From Streptomyces bauhiniae (GTDB lineage Bacteria; Actinomycetota; Actinomycetes; Streptomycetales; Streptomycetaceae): a stretch of DNA of 64,000 bases. Position 1 is the stretch's first letter, and each line of letters starts with the position of its first letter. The stretch is from contig NZ_SRRT01000001.1 of assembly GCF_004784475.1 (NCBI RefSeq), forward strand, positions 682,001-746,000. The letters run 5' to 3'. Made by a program: the position numbers and the translations under genes. Shown one piece after another: positions 8,385-17,777 of the stretch. The notes below the pieces were generated by a model. That model made no database searches, was not told the origin of the DNA, and saw only the letters and a list, made by a program, of their open reading frames with translations.

Positions 8385-9695
8385 ATGGAGGCGGTTCCGG
8401 CAAGAGCACGGGTCTGCGTGGCCGGTGCCGCCCTGCTCGCCGCGCTCTGCGCACTGCCCGCCCTCGGCGGCCCCACCCCCTGGGGCGCCCTCGGACTCCT
8501 CGCCGCGCTCTACGCGCTCTGCGACCAGGTCGTCCGCCGCCGGTTCGGCGGCACCTTCTACCCCGTCCTGCTCGCCGCGGCCTTCCTCCTGACCCCGGCC
8601 GCCGCCGCGCTCGTCCCGCTGCCCGCCGCCCTGCTCTCCCCGGTCGAGCACACGCCGGCCCTGCCGCGCCGCGTCTGGCGCGCCGCCCGGCCCGCCCTCG
8701 CCGTGTGGGCCGCCGCCCGGACACATCACGCGCTCGACGGCGGCGCGGCCGTCGACGACTCCGTCTTCCCGTACGCGCTGCTGCCGGCCGGCGCGGCCGT
8801 GCTTGCCTTCTGCCTGGTGCTCACCCTGCTCGACGGCGCCATGCACGCCGCCGCCGACCGGGTGCCGCTCCGCCGGGCCTGGCGCGGGCTGTTCACCCGC
8901 TCCCTCGCCCCGGTCGGCGTGCACGGGCTGGCCGGACTGATGACCGCCGTGCTCTGGCGCAGCCCCTACGGGCCCGTCGCAGCCCTGCTGGTGCTGCTGC
9001 CGATGGGCGTCTCCTGCTGGGTGTTCGCCCAGTACCACCGCGAGCGCGCCGCCCACCAGGCCACCATCCGCGCCCTGGTCCAGGCCGTCGACATCAAGGA
9101 CGGCTATACGCGGGGCCACAGCGAGCGCGTCGGCCGGGCGTCCGTGATGATCGCCCGCCAGCTCGGCCTGGACGACGAACGCGTGGAGGTGCTGCGCTTC
9201 GCGGGCATCCTGCACGACGTCGGCAAGCTCGGCGTCCCCACCCGGCTGCTGCGCAAGGACGGCCCGCTCACCCCCGAGGAACGCCGGATCATCGAACTCC
9301 ACCCCGAGTACGGCCACGAGATGACCCGTGGCATCTCCTTCCTCGGGGAGGCCCGCGCGGCGATCCTGCACCACCACGAACGCCTCGACGGCAGCGGCTA
9401 CCCCTACGGGCTCGCCGGCACCCAGATCCCCGAGTGCGCCCGCGTGGTCGCCGTCGCCGACGCCTTCGACGCGATGACCTCCACCCGCTCCTACAGCCGG
9501 GCCCGCCCGGTCGAGGCCGCCGTCGCCGAGCTGGAGCGGTGCGCGGGCGCCCAGTTCGACCCCCGGATGGTCGGCGCGCTCGCCGCCGCCCTGCGCCGGC
9601 ACGGCTGGCGGCCCGAGGTCACCGCCGACGAACCCGCCCCCGGCGTCCCGCCGCGCCAGCGCACCCACGGCCGGACCACCGGGGCCCATCGGTGA
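8385..9695 (+). CDS. Membrane HD-GYP-domain protein
   Basis: A 436-residue protein: residues 1-205 hold about six hydrophobic segments, and 215-410 form an HD-GYP-like phosphohydrolase domain. Visible motifs are the DGYTRGHSERV helix, HDVGKLG (HD pair), HPEYGHEM, ILHHHERLDGSGYP (complete HHExxDGxGYP) and VADAFDAMTS. HD-GYP proteins typically hydrolyse c-di-GMP or related cyclic dinucleotides, so this copy looks catalytically intact. GGGAGG precedes the ATG by six bases. The stop overlaps the GTG of the next gene. The pair resembles S. coelicolor genes next to sigR-rsrA. Whether SigR controls it is not shown. Confidence 0.85.
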   Translation: MEAVPARARVCVAGAALLAALCALPALGGPTPWGALGLLAALYALCDQVVRRRFGGTFYPVLLAAAFLLTPAAAALVPLPAALLSPVEHTPALPRRVWRAARPALAVWAAARTHHALDGGAAVDDSVFPYALLPAGAAVLAFCLVLTLLDGAMHAAADRVPLRRAWRGLFTRSLAPVGVHGLAGLMTAVLWRSPYGPVAALLVLLPMGVSCWVFAQYHRERAAHQATIRALVQAVDIKDGYTRGHSERVGRASVMIARQLGLDDERVEVLRFAGILHDVGKLGVPTRLLRKDGPLTPEERRIIELHPEYGHEMTRGISFLGEARAAILHHHERLDGSGYPYGLAGTQIPECARVVAVADAFDAMTSTRSYSRARPVEAAVAELERCAGAQFDPRMVGALAAALRRHGWRPEVTADEPAPGVPPRQRTHGRTTGAHR

Positions 9696-10933
9696 CCGCC
9701 CGCCTGACCGCTCGCCGCCTGATCCACGGCGCCGCCGCGCTCCTCGCCGCCGTCGCGTTCGGCGCCACCCTGTGGAACGGCGTCGACGAGCGGGGCACCG
9801 CGCTCGCCTTCGGCGTCCTCATAGCCGTCGGCGAACTCACCCGCTGGCAGGGCGGCGGCTCCCGCCGCGCCGCACCGCTCGGCACCGCGGGCTCCCTCTC
9901 GTACGCCCTGCTCGGCGCCGACGCCGGGCACCCCGCCGAGCACGGCGCCGATCAGATCCTCACCGTGGTGCTGGTCGCCTCGCTGCTCGGTGGGGTGCCG
10001 CACATCTGGCGCGGCAGCAGCCCCACCCTGGACCACCTCGCCCGCCGCGTCCTCACCGTCGGCTTCGCCGCCGTCTGCTTCCAACCCCTGTACAGCCGGG
10101 GGGTGTTCGAGCACTGGGACGGCTCCGCCTACGCCCTGACGCTCGTCGCGCTGCTCGTCCTGACCGCGCTGTGCGACGCCGTACTGGCCGCCGCGCTCGC
10201 CCGCTCCCGCACCGGCTGGCCCTTCGGTCCGCTGCTGCGCGAGGAGCTGCGCGGGCTGCTCGGCATCGGGTCCGCCGTCTGCGCGACCGGCGCGGTGATG
10301 GCGCTCGCGGTCGCCGTCGCCGGACTCTGGGCGCTGCCGGTGTTCTGCCTCCCGCTGCTGCTCACCCAGTTGTCGCTGCGCCGGTACGCGGCCGTGCGCG
10401 CCACCTACCGGCAGACCATCACCTCGCTGGCCCGCGCCACCGAGATCGCCGGGTACACCCCGGCCGGCCACGCCCGCCGGGTCGCCGCCCTCAGCCTCGC
10501 GGTGGGCCGGGACCTCGGGCTCACCGGCACGGAGCTGACCGTGCTGGAGCACGCGGCGCTGATGCACGACATCGGCCAGCTCAGCCTGGTCGACCCGGTC
10601 CCCGCGGGCGCCACCGCGGAGCTGCCCGGCGCGGAGCAGCGCCGGATTGCCCTGCTCGGCGGGGCCGTGGTCCGGCAGACCGGGGTGGCGGCGGCCGTCG
10701 CCGTAGTGGTGGAGCGGCAGGCCGACCCCTACCGGGACCAGCCGGTCGCCGCCCGCATCGTGCGCGCGGTCAACGCCTACGAGGAGAAGTCCCGCGACGC
10801 CGGGGTGGAGGGCCCCCTGCGCGCACTGGAGGAACTGCGGCTGGCCACGGCCGGGGACTACGCCCCCGAGGTGGTGGAATCACTGGCGCGGGTCCTGTCC
10901 CGCGACTGTCTGACCCTGCCGGTTGCTGGGTAA
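9692..10933 (+). CDS. Membrane HD-domain protein with degenerate HD-GYP site
   Basis: This 413-residue protein parallels the preceding one: hydrophobic segments to about residue 230, then an HD-like domain with GYTPAGHARRVAALS and MHDIGQLSLVD. The HHExxDGxGYP motif is missing and replaced by VVERQADPYRDQP, and the DAFDAMT segment is reduced to NAYEEK. Loss of metal ligands suggests a pseudo-enzyme or sensor partner rather than an active phosphodiesterase. Its GTG start lies in a GTGA overlap with the upstream stop, implying strict co-expression and possibly complex formation. Confidence 0.8.
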   Translation: MTARLTARRLIHGAAALLAAVAFGATLWNGVDERGTALAFGVLIAVGELTRWQGGGSRRAAPLGTAGSLSYALLGADAGHPAEHGADQILTVVLVASLLGGVPHIWRGSSPTLDHLARRVLTVGFAAVCFQPLYSRGVFEHWDGSAYALTLVALLVLTALCDAVLAAALARSRTGWPFGPLLREELRGLLGIGSAVCATGAVMALAVAVAGLWALPVFCLPLLLTQLSLRRYAAVRATYRQTITSLARATEIAGYTPAGHARRVAALSLAVGRDLGLTGTELTVLEHAALMHDIGQLSLVDPVPAGATAELPGAEQRRIALLGGAVVRQTGVAAAVAVVVERQADPYRDQPVAARIVRAVNAYEEKSRDAGVEGPLRALEELRLATAGDYAPEVVESLARVLSRDCLTLPVAG

Positions 10934-10949
10934 CCGATGGGTAATGAGC

Positions 10950-10988
10950 GCCTCTCCCATGCGACGTGGTTGGATGCGAGGGAGAGGC
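10950..10988. terminator. Hairpin after the HD-domain pair
   Basis: GCCTCTCCC at 10950-10958 pairs perfectly with GGGAGAGGC at 10980-10988 around a 21-base loop. It lies 17 bases after the stop codon. There is no T-run, so termination strength is uncertain. Confidence 0.4.
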
Positions 10989-11043
10989 AGTCCGGGGGCA
11001 AAAGCCAGCCCACTGAGCGGAACGGAACTGGCAGGCGGGAATC

Positions 11044-12024
11044 GTGAGGATCTTCGGCAAGGTACGGAACCGGCCCTCCGCCTCCTGGCGGCAGGCCACC
11101 GACCGGGCGTTCACGCTCATCGGCGACGGCCGGTACGAGGACGCGGGCGAACTGCTGACCCGCGCCGCCGATCTGGAGCCCTGGCTCGCCGAGTCCTGGT
11201 TCAACCTGGCCCTCCTGCACAAGTTCCGGCACGACTGGGAGCAGGCCCGCGCCGCCGGGCTGCGCGCGGTCGCCCTGCTGGACCGGGAGACCGGCGCGCC
11301 CGACTGGTGGAACGTCGGCATCGCCGCCACCGCGCTCCAGGACTGGCCGCTGGCCCGCCGCGCCTGGCAGGCGTACGGACTGAAGGTGCCCGGCGGCGCC
11401 ACCGCGCTCGGCGAGCCGCTCGGCATGGAGCTGGGCAGCGCGGCCGTACGGCTCTCCCCGGAGGGTGAGGCCGAGGTGGTCTGGGGGCGCCGGCTGGACC
11501 CGGCGCGGATCGAGGTGCTGTCCATCCCGCTGCCGTCCTCGGGGCGGCGCTGGGGCGAGGTCGTGCTGCACGACGGGGTTCCGCACGGTGAGCGGACCAC
11601 GTCCACCGGGCACTCCTATCCGGTCTTCGACGAGATCGAGCTGTGGGCGCCCTCGCCGGTGCCGACCTGGGTGGTGCTGCTGGAGGCGGCGACCGAGGCG
11701 GACCGGGACGCGCTGGAGCAGCTCGCCGCGGACGCGGGGTTCGCGGCGGAGGACTGGTCCTCTTCCGTGCGGTTGCTGTGCCGGATGTGTTCGGAGTCGC
11801 GGATGCCGTCCGACGAGGGGGAGGGTGTGCATCTCGATCCCCACGATCACAGTGAGCCGGGTCATCCCGGTCCGCTGGGGCATCGGACCGATGGGCAGCT
11901 TTGGGTACCGGAGCGGGAGTGTGGGATTGCTGCGCCGGCTTCGCTGGTTCGGGGGTTGCTGGACGGGTGGGTTGCGGACAGTCCGGACTCGCGGGACTGG
12001 CGGGATCTCGAAGAGGTTTGTTGA
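11044..12024 (+). CDS. Tetratricopeptide-repeat protein
   Basis: A 326-residue soluble protein. Residues 15-110 form about three TPR-like helical hairpins (RYEDAGELLTRAADLEPWLAES, WFNLALLHKFRHDWEQARAA, and a third unit ending in WPLARRAWQAYG). The remainder is a less familiar domain containing a conserved-looking WGRRLDPARIEVLSIPLP segment, two late cysteines in CRMCSES and a His/Asp cluster (HLDPHDHSEPGH) that might bind metal. Start is GTG at 11044. No partner gene is obvious. Orthologues sit at this position in related Streptomyces, but no function is known to me. Confidence 0.78.
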   Translation: MRIFGKVRNRPSASWRQATDRAFTLIGDGRYEDAGELLTRAADLEPWLAESWFNLALLHKFRHDWEQARAAGLRAVALLDRETGAPDWWNVGIAATALQDWPLARRAWQAYGLKVPGGATALGEPLGMELGSAAVRLSPEGEAEVVWGRRLDPARIEVLSIPLPSSGRRWGEVVLHDGVPHGERTTSTGHSYPVFDEIELWAPSPVPTWVVLLEAATEADRDALEQLAADAGFAAEDWSSSVRLLCRMCSESRMPSDEGEGVHLDPHDHSEPGHPGPLGHRTDGQLWVPERECGIAAPASLVRGLLDGWVADSPDSRDWRDLEEVC

Positions 12025-12050
12025 TCGGCGTTGCCGGGTGCGGGTGCGTC

Positions 12051-12090
12051 GTGGCTGGTCGCGCAGTTCCCCGCGCCCCTGACAGGGCGC
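12051..12090. repeat. Streptomyces intergenic repeat with hairpin
   Basis: The words GTGGCTGGTCGCGCAGTTCC and CCGCGCCCCTGACAGGGCGC form a sequence I recognise from many Streptomyces intergenic regions. GCGCCC at 12073-12078 pairs with GGGCGC at 12085-12090. It probably acts as a terminator after the TPR gene. Mobility is not evident. Confidence 0.55.
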
Positions 12091-12151
12091 TACCCGTACC
12101 CTGTATCAGCATTCACCCCCCAGTTTTTGTGCAGGAAGGCGTCACTCGGTC

Positions 12152-12802
12152 ATGGCTCAGCAGGACACCGATCAGCAGCGCGTGGGCGTGCTCCCCGTCG
12201 ATGACGAGGGCTATGTCGTCGACACGGAGGACTGCGAGGAGCGCGAGGCCGGCTGGCGCGAGCGCGGGACCTCGCGGCCGATCACGGTCGTCGGGAACCC
12301 GGTGCTGCACAAGGAGTGCGCGGACGTCACCGAGTTCGGCCCCGAGCTGCAGGAACTGGTCGCGGACATGTTCGCCAGCCAGCGCACCGCCGAGGGTGTG
12401 GGCCTGGCCGCCAACCAGATCGGCGTCAGCAAGAAGGTCTTCGTCTACGACTGCCCGGACGACGACGGCGTGCGCCACACCGGCGTGGTCGTCAATCCCA
12501 AGCTGGTCGAACTCCCCGCCGCCGCCCGCCGCCTGGACGACAGCAACGAGGGCTGCCTGTCCGTGCCCACCGCGTACGCGCCGCTCGCGCGCCCCGACTA
12601 CGCCGAGGTGACCGGGCAGGACGAGCAGGGCAACCCCATCAAGGTGCGCGGCACCGGCTACTTCGCCCGCTGCCTCCAGCACGAGACCGACCACCTGTAC
12701 GGGTACCTCTACATCGACCGTCTCTCCAAGCGGGACCGCAAGGACGCGCTGCGGCAGATGGCCGAGAACGAACCGCGCTACGACGTGGTCGCCAACGACT
12801 GA
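12152..12802 (+). CDS. def: Peptide deformylase
   Basis: Removes the formyl group from nascent proteins. All three catalytic motifs are present: [10 protein letters not shown] at residues 82-91, EGCLS with the metal-binding Cys135, and HETDH at 177-181 with the catalytic Glu. At 216 residues it has an N-terminal extension of about 40 acidic residues relative to the E. coli enzyme, as other Streptomyces homologues do. ATG is the first in the frame after the preceding hairpin repeat, and GGAAGG lies upstream at moderate spacing. A very strong hairpin follows the gene. Confidence 0.95.
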   Translation: MAQQDTDQQRVGVLPVDDEGYVVDTEDCEEREAGWRERGTSRPITVVGNPVLHKECADVTEFGPELQELVADMFASQRTAEGVGLAANQIGVSKKVFVYDCPDDDGVRHTGVVVNPKLVELPAAARRLDDSNEGCLSVPTAYAPLARPDYAEVTGQDEQGNPIKVRGTGYFARCLQHETDHLYGYLYIDRLSKRDRKDALRQMAENEPRYDVVAND

Positions 12803-12833
12803 CGCGACCGCGCGGAACCGGCGCCACCGCACC

Positions 12834-12887
12834 GAACAGCCACGACGCCCGGCCGGAGACCATTCCGGCCGGGCGTCGTGGCTGTTC
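12834..12887. terminator. Strong terminator-like hairpin after def
   Basis: A perfect 24-bp stem (12834-12857 with 12864-12887) encloses the six-base loop GACCAT. Tracts of T are absent, as is usual in Streptomyces. It separates def from the terpene operon. Confidence 0.85.
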
Positions 12888-13057
12888 GTTCATCTGTTCG
12901 CCGAAAGAATCCCGGCGACTTGGGGTAGTGAAAGGAGCAAATCCGTTCCCCAGACGGTCAGTTGTAGTGCTGAATAGGGGTGCGGGGATACGCAACGGCG
13001 CACGCCCGGCACGGCAGGGAGGGGCGTGTGCTCCTGGCGGTCGAGAGGGGACTGTTC

Positions 13058-14140
13058 GTGCATGCTTTCTCACGCGGCACCACATCGGCGACTGCGGTCG
13101 CGGTACCACCGTCCCTCGCGCTCCCGGTGATCGAGGACGCCTTTCCCCGGCGGCTGCACCCGTATTGGCCGAGGCTCCAGGAGAACACCCGGCGGTGGCT
13201 GCTGGAAAAACGGCTGATGTCCCCGGACAAGGTCCGCGAGTACGCCGACAACCTGTGCTACACGGACCTGATGGCCGGCTACTACCTGGGCGCGCCCGAC
13301 GACGTCCTCCAGGCCATCGCCGACTACAGCGCGTGGTTCTTCGTCTGGGACGACCGGCACGACCGGGACATCGTGCACGGCAGGACCGAGGACTGGCGGC
13401 GGCTGCGGCAGCGTCTCCATACGGCGCTCGACGCACCCGAGGACCATCTGCACCACCAGGACGCGCTGGTAGCCGCTTTCGCGGACAGCGTGCTGCGGCT
13501 CTACGCGTTCCTGCCGCCCGCCTGGAACCAGCGGTTCGCCCGGCACTTCCACGAGGTGATCGAGGCGTACGACCGGGAGTTCGGCAACCGGGTCGCGGGC
13601 CGGGTGCCCGGTGTGGAGGAATACCTCGCGCTCCGGCGGCTCACCTTCGCGCACTGGATATGGACCGATCTCCTGGAACCGAGCGCCGGATGCCAACTCC
13701 CGGACTCGGTACGGAAGAACCTGGCCTTTCGGCGCGCGGCCCTGCTGAGCCAGGAATTCGCCGCCTGGTACAACGACCTGTGCTCGCTGCCGAAGGAGAT
13801 AGCGGGCGACGAGGTGCACAATCTCGGAATAAGTCTCATCACTCATTCCGGGCTCACCCTCGAAGAAGCCGTCGAAGAACTCAGGCGGCGCATCGAGAAT
13901 TGCATCGCGGAATTCATCGAGGCCGAGCGCGAGGCGCTGGAGTTCGCCGGGGAACTCGACGACGGCACCGTGCGCGGAAAGGAACTGAGCGCCGCCGTAC
14001 GGACCTGCGTCGGCAATATGCGGAACTGGTTCAGCACCGTCTACTGGTTCCACCACGAGTCCGGCCGCTACATGGTCGACACCTGGGAGGACCGGTCCAC
14101 ACCCCCGTACGTCAACAACGAAGCGGCAGGTGAGAAATGA
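13058..14140 (+). CDS. cyc1: Epi-isozizaene synthase (sesquiterpene cyclase)
   Basis: Cyclises farnesyl diphosphate to epi-isozizaene, the albaflavenone precursor. The 360-residue protein closely matches what I remember of S. coelicolor SCO5222. The first Mg motif is DDRHD at residues 98-102 and the second is NDLCSLPKE (NSE/DTE type). WIWTDLLEP and the C-terminal RYMVDTW are also family-typical. GTG at 13058 is preceded by GAGAGGGG and gives the MHAFSRGTT start of the family. A longer frame upstream has no ribosome site. The stop overlaps the CYP170A start (ATGA). Confidence 0.95.
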   Translation: MHAFSRGTTSATAVAVPPSLALPVIEDAFPRRLHPYWPRLQENTRRWLLEKRLMSPDKVREYADNLCYTDLMAGYYLGAPDDVLQAIADYSAWFFVWDDRHDRDIVHGRTEDWRRLRQRLHTALDAPEDHLHHQDALVAAFADSVLRLYAFLPPAWNQRFARHFHEVIEAYDREFGNRVAGRVPGVEEYLALRRLTFAHWIWTDLLEPSAGCQLPDSVRKNLAFRRAALLSQEFAAWYNDLCSLPKEIAGDEVHNLGISLITHSGLTLEEAVEELRRRIENCIAEFIEAEREALEFAGELDDGTVRGKELSAAVRTCVGNMRNWFSTVYWFHHESGRYMVDTWEDRSTPPYVNNEAAGEK

Positions 14141-15507
14141 CCGTCGACGCCATCGATCCCGAGACGCGGGAAGTGGCCGAACTCAAGGACCCGCCCCTCG
14201 CCGGGGGCGCCGTCCCGGTGCTCGGGCACGGCCTGAAACTGGCCCGCGACCCGCTCGCGTTCATGTCCCAACTGCGCGACCACGGCGAGGTGGTGCGCCT
14301 GAAGCTCGGCCCCAAGACGGTGTACGCCGTCACCGCGCCGGCGCTCACCGGCGCACTCGCGCTGAGCCCCGACTACAAGATCGACGGACCGGTGTGGGAG
14401 TCGCTGGAGGGGCTCCTCGGCAAGCAGGGCGTGGCCACCGCCAACGGCCCGCTGCACCGGCGGCAGCGGCGCACCATCCAGCCCGCGTTCCGGCTCGCCG
14501 CGATCCCCGCCTACGGGCCGATCATGGAGGAGGAGGCGCACGCCCTCACCGAGCGCTGGCGGCCCGGCGTGCCCGTCGACGCCACCTCGGAGTCCTTCCG
14601 GGTCGCGGTGCGCGTCGCGGCCCGCTGCCTGCTGCGCGGCCAGTACATGGACGAGCGCGCCGAACGCCTCAGCACCGACCTCGGCGCCGTCTTCCGGGGC
14701 ATGTACCGGCGCATGGTGCTGCCGCTGGGACCGCTGTACCGGCTGCCGTTCCCGTCCAACCGCGAATTCAACCGGGCACTGGCCGATCTGCATCTGCTGG
14801 TGGACGAGATCATCACCGAGCGGAGGGCATCCGGTCAAAAGCCGGACGATTTGCTGACGGCTTTGCTGGAGGCGAAGGACGACAATGGCGATCCCATCAG
14901 CGAACAGGAGATCCACGACCAGGTCGTCGCCATACTCACCCCCGGAAGCGAGACAATCGCCTCCACGATCATGTGGCTGTTGCAGATCCTCGCGGACCAT
15001 CCCGGGCACGCGGAGAAGGTGCGCGCGGAAGTTGAATCGGTAACCGGCGGTGCGCCGGTCGGATTCGAGCACGTACGCAAGCTGAGCCACACCAACAATG
15101 TCGTCGTCGAGGCCCTCCGACTCCGGCCGGCGGTATGGATATTGACGCGTCGCGCGCTCACCGACACGGCACTCGGTGCCTATCGCATTCCGGCCGGGGC
15201 GGACATCATCTACAGCCCCTACGCGATTCAGCGCGACGCCCGCTCCTACGCCCGTCACCTCGACTTCGACCCCGACCGGTGGCTGCCGGAGCGGGCCGAG
15301 GAGGTGCCGAAGTACGCCATGGCGCCCTTCAGCATCGGCAACCGCAAGTGCCCCAGTGACCACTTCTCGATGGCCCAGCTCAGCCTGATCGTCGCGGCGA
15401 TCTCGGCGAAGTACCGGTTCCGTCAGGTGGAGGACTCGGACGCCAGCACCCGTGTGGGCATCACCCTGCGTCCCCACCGGCTGCTGGTCGAGCCCCTGGA
15501 GTGGTGA
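14137..15507 (+). CDS. cyp170A1: CYP170A cytochrome P450, albaflavenone synthase
   Basis: The 456-residue P450 should oxidise epi-isozizaene in two steps via albaflavenol to albaflavenone. The haem loop is FSIGNRKC with ligand Cys405, ExxR is EALR at 325-328, and the I helix reads LTPGSETI, lacking the usual Gly-Gly-Asp/Glu-Thr pattern. For S. coelicolor CYP170A1 a second, terpene-synthase active site (farnesene synthase) was described, and an aspartate-rich DDNGD stretch at 248-252 in the right region is kept here. Translation is coupled to the cyclase by a 4-base overlap. Confidence 0.93.
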   Translation: MTVDAIDPETREVAELKDPPLAGGAVPVLGHGLKLARDPLAFMSQLRDHGEVVRLKLGPKTVYAVTAPALTGALALSPDYKIDGPVWESLEGLLGKQGVATANGPLHRRQRRTIQPAFRLAAIPAYGPIMEEEAHALTERWRPGVPVDATSESFRVAVRVAARCLLRGQYMDERAERLSTDLGAVFRGMYRRMVLPLGPLYRLPFPSNREFNRALADLHLLVDEIITERRASGQKPDDLLTALLEAKDDNGDPISEQEIHDQVVAILTPGSETIASTIMWLLQILADHPGHAEKVRAEVESVTGGAPVGFEHVRKLSHTNNVVVEALRLRPAVWILTRRALTDTALGAYRIPAGADIIYSPYAIQRDARSYARHLDFDPDRWLPERAEEVPKYAMAPFSIGNRKCPSDHFSMAQLSLIVAAISAKYRFRQVEDSDASTRVGITLRPHRLLVEPLEW

Positions 15508-15535
15508 GGAGCGGTACGCCCCGACCGGCGTGCGT

Positions 15536-16498
15536 TCAGGCGGCCTGCGGGCCCCGGAACGCACGCCGGTAGGCGTTCGGGGTGGTGCCGAGCGCCCGGA
15601 CGAACTGGTGGCGCAGCGCGGCCGCGTTGCCGAACCCGGTCCGCCAGGCGATCGAGTCCACCGTCTCGTCCGTCCCCTCCAGCAACCGCTGGGCCAGCAG
15701 CACCCGTTGGCGCAGAATCCAGCGGTACGGGGTGGTGCCGGTCTCCTGCTGGAAGCGGCGGGCGAAGGTGCGCGGGGACATGTGGGCGCGGGCGGCGAGC
15801 TGCTCGACGGTGACCTCCTGGTCGAGGTGCTCCTCCATCCACACCAGCACCTCGCCGACCGTGTCGCAGGGGCCCTTGGGCAGCGGGCGCTCGATGTACT
15901 GGGCCTGGCCGCCGTCCCGGTGCGGGGGTACGACCATCCGGCGGGCGATCTTGTTGGCGACCTCGGGCCCCTGCTCCTTGCGGACCAGGTGGAGGCAGGC
16001 GTCGATCCCGGCCGCCGTGCCGGCGGAGGTGATCACCGGGTCCTCGTCGACGTAGAGCACGTCCGGCTCGACCGTGACGCGCGGGTGGCGCCGGCTCAGC
16101 TCCTCGGCGTTGTGCCAGTGCACCGCGCACCGGCGTCCGTCCAGCAGTCCGGCCTCGGCCAGCACGAACACCCCCGTGCACACGCTGAGCACCCGCGCGC
16201 CGCGGGCCACGGCCCGGCGCAGGGCGTCCAGCAGGGCGGGGGGATAGTCGCGGGAGGTGTAGGACTCGCCGGCCGGGACGGCGATCAGATCGGCCTCCTC
16301 CAGCCGCTCCAGACCGTGCGGGGTGGAGACGGTGAAGCCGCAGTGGGTGCGCAGGGTGGGCCCCTCCGCCGAGGCCACGGCGAAGTCGTACACCGGGAGT
16401 CCGTCGTCGCTGCGGTCGATGCCGAACACCTCGCACACCACCCCCAGCTCGAAGGGGTGCACTCCGTCCAGCAGGACCGCGACCACGTTCTTCAGCAT
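15536..16498 (-). CDS. nrdS: GlxA-family regulator: DJ-1/PfpI domain plus AraC-type HTH
   Basis: A 320-residue regulator with an N-terminal DJ-1/PfpI-like domain (VAVLLDGVHPFELGVVCEVF, and VCTGVFVLAEAG around the nucleophile-elbow Cys) and a C-terminal AraC double HTH (VEQLAARAHMSPRTFARRFQQETG; second helix pair near WRTGFGNAAALRHQF). The domain plan is that of AdpA-like proteins. By position downstream of nrdA-nrdB it corresponds to nrdS of the nrdABS operon described in S. coelicolor, though a 262-base gap intervenes here. Target genes are unknown. TGGCAG-type words around its start suggest autoregulation. Confidence 0.85.
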   Translation of the reverse strand: MLKNVVAVLLDGVHPFELGVVCEVFGIDRSDDGLPVYDFAVASAEGPTLRTHCGFTVSTPHGLERLEEADLIAVPAGESYTSRDYPPALLDALRRAVARGARVLSVCTGVFVLAEAGLLDGRRCAVHWHNAEELSRRHPRVTVEPDVLYVDEDPVITSAGTAAGIDACLHLVRKEQGPEVANKIARRMVVPPHRDGGQAQYIERPLPKGPCDTVGEVLVWMEEHLDQEVTVEQLAARAHMSPRTFARRFQQETGTTPYRWILRQRVLLAQRLLEGTDETVDSIAWRTGFGNAAALRHQFVRALGTTPNAYRRAFRGPQAA

Positions 16499-16553
16499 GC
16501 TGCCAGTGTGCCTCGGCGCTGGCAGGAATTCGAGGGCCCACGGCAGTCCTGCC
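16496..16553. promoter_or_regulatory. Repeated TGGCAG motifs upstream of nrdS
   Basis: The reverse-strand word ACACTGGCAG occurs at 16500-16509 and 16547-16556, and the forward strand has TGGCAGGAAT at 16520-16529. The latter differs at one position from the AdpA consensus TGGCSNGWWY as I remember it. CTGCCAG/CTGGCAG also form a dyad. These could be operators for the encoded AdpA-like regulator. Confidence 0.4.
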
Positions 16554-16590
16554 AGTGTTGGACAGGAGCGTTCAGCGCGAGGCTGATGAC

Positions 16591-16848
16591 ATGAACGGAA
16601 ACCAGATCGAAGGTCTCATCGGAATGGTCGCCACGCTCGGCATCCTGGTCCTCCTGGTCCTGCCCTCGGTGATCGGCATCGTGCGCGAACGGCGCGTCGA
16701 CCGACAGCTCGGGCAGGCCCAGAAGGACCGCGGACGTCAAGGCTCAGTGCGAGAGGAGGCTCAGAAGTCCTCGTCCAGGTCCACGGTGCCCTCCACCGCG
16801 ACCTGGTACGCCGACGGACGGCGCTCGAAGAAGTTCGTCAGCTCCTGA
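16591..16848 (+). CDS. Possible small membrane protein, antisense to nrdB end
   Basis: An 85-residue frame. Residues 7-33 are one strongly hydrophobic segment (LIGMVATLGILVLLVLPSVI), followed by a basic stretch RERRVDR, which would place the tail inside. GAGG lies eight bases before the ATG. The last third overlaps the 3' end of nrdB on the opposite strand and looks like low-complexity Ser/Arg, so the true stop context is suspicious. It may be a real single-pass protein in the 262-base nrdB-nrdS gap, or chance. No homologue is recalled. Confidence 0.4.
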   Translation: MNGNQIEGLIGMVATLGILVLLVLPSVIGIVRERRVDRQLGQAQKDRGRQGSVREEAQKSSSRSTVPSTATWYADGRRSKKFVSS

Positions 16849-17777
16849 ACACCCTGCAGCTCCATGAAGGAGAACGGGTTCTCCGAGCCGTACACCGGGG
16901 CGAAGCCGAGGCGCGTGAGGCGCTGGTCGGCGACGCACTCCAGGTACTGCCGCATCGACTCGGTGTTCATGCCGGGCAGGCCCTCACCGCACAGGTCGTG
17001 GCCGAACTGCAGCTCGGCCGCGACGGCCTCCCGGATCATGTCCGTGACCTGCTGCTCCAACTGCTCGTCGAACAGCTCCGGCTCCTCCTTGCGGACGGTG
17101 TCGACCACGTCGAAGGCGAAGGACATGTGCATCGTCTCGTCGCGGAACACCCAGTTGGTGCCGGTGGCGAGGCCGTGCAGCAGGCCCCGGCTGCGGAACC
17201 AGTAGACGTACGCGAAGGCGCCGTAGAAGAACAGGCCCTCGATGCACGCGGCGAAGCAGATCAGGTTCAGCAGGAACTTGCGGCGGTCCGCCTTGGACTC
17301 CAGGCGGTCCAGCTTGTCGACCGAGTCGATCCACTTGAAGCAGAACTCGGCCTTCTCGCGGATGGAGGGGATGTTCTCCACCGCCGCGAACGCGGCCGCG
17401 CGGTCCTCCGGGTCGGGCAGGTAGGTGTCGAGCAGCGTCAGATAGAACTGGACGTGCACGGCCTCCTCGAAGAGCTGCCGGCTCAGGTAGAGCCGCGCCT
17501 CGGGGGAGTTGATGTGCTTGTACAGCGTCAGCACCAGGTTGTTCGCCACGATCGAGTCACCCGTGGCGAAGAACGCCACCAGGCGGCCGATCAGGTGCTG
17601 CTCCTCGGGGGAGAGCTTCGCCAGGTCGGCGACGTCCGAGTGGAGGTCGACCTCCTCGACGGTCCAGGTGTTCTTGATCGCGTCCCGGTAGCGCTCGTAG
17701 AAGTCCGGGTAACGCATGGGGCGCAGCGTCAGCTCGAAGCCGGGGTCGAGCAGATTCTTGGTGGTGGCGTCGGACAT
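16761..17777 (-). CDS. nrdB: Class I ribonucleotide reductase, beta (radical) subunit
   Basis: NrdB holds the di-iron/tyrosyl radical used by NrdA to reduce ribonucleotides. Of its 338 residues, the metal site is visible as LFEEAVHVQFY, where the Tyr four residues after the ligand His matches the radical tyrosine position. A second ligand set is in the NWVFRDETMHMSF helix. The ATG shares one base with the nrdA stop codon (TAATG), so the subunits are coupled and share the riboswitch-controlled transcript. Confidence 0.94.
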   Translation of the reverse strand: MSDATTKNLLDPGFELTLRPMRYPDFYERYRDAIKNTWTVEEVDLHSDVADLAKLSPEEQHLIGRLVAFFATGDSIVANNLVLTLYKHINSPEARLYLSRQLFEEAVHVQFYLTLLDTYLPDPEDRAAAFAAVENIPSIREKAEFCFKWIDSVDKLDRLESKADRRKFLLNLICFAACIEGLFFYGAFAYVYWFRSRGLLHGLATGTNWVFRDETMHMSFAFDVVDTVRKEEPELFDEQLEQQVTDMIREAVAAELQFGHDLCGEGLPGMNTESMRQYLECVADQRLTRLGFAPVYGSENPFSFMELQGVQELTNFFERRPSAYQVAVEGTVDLDEDF

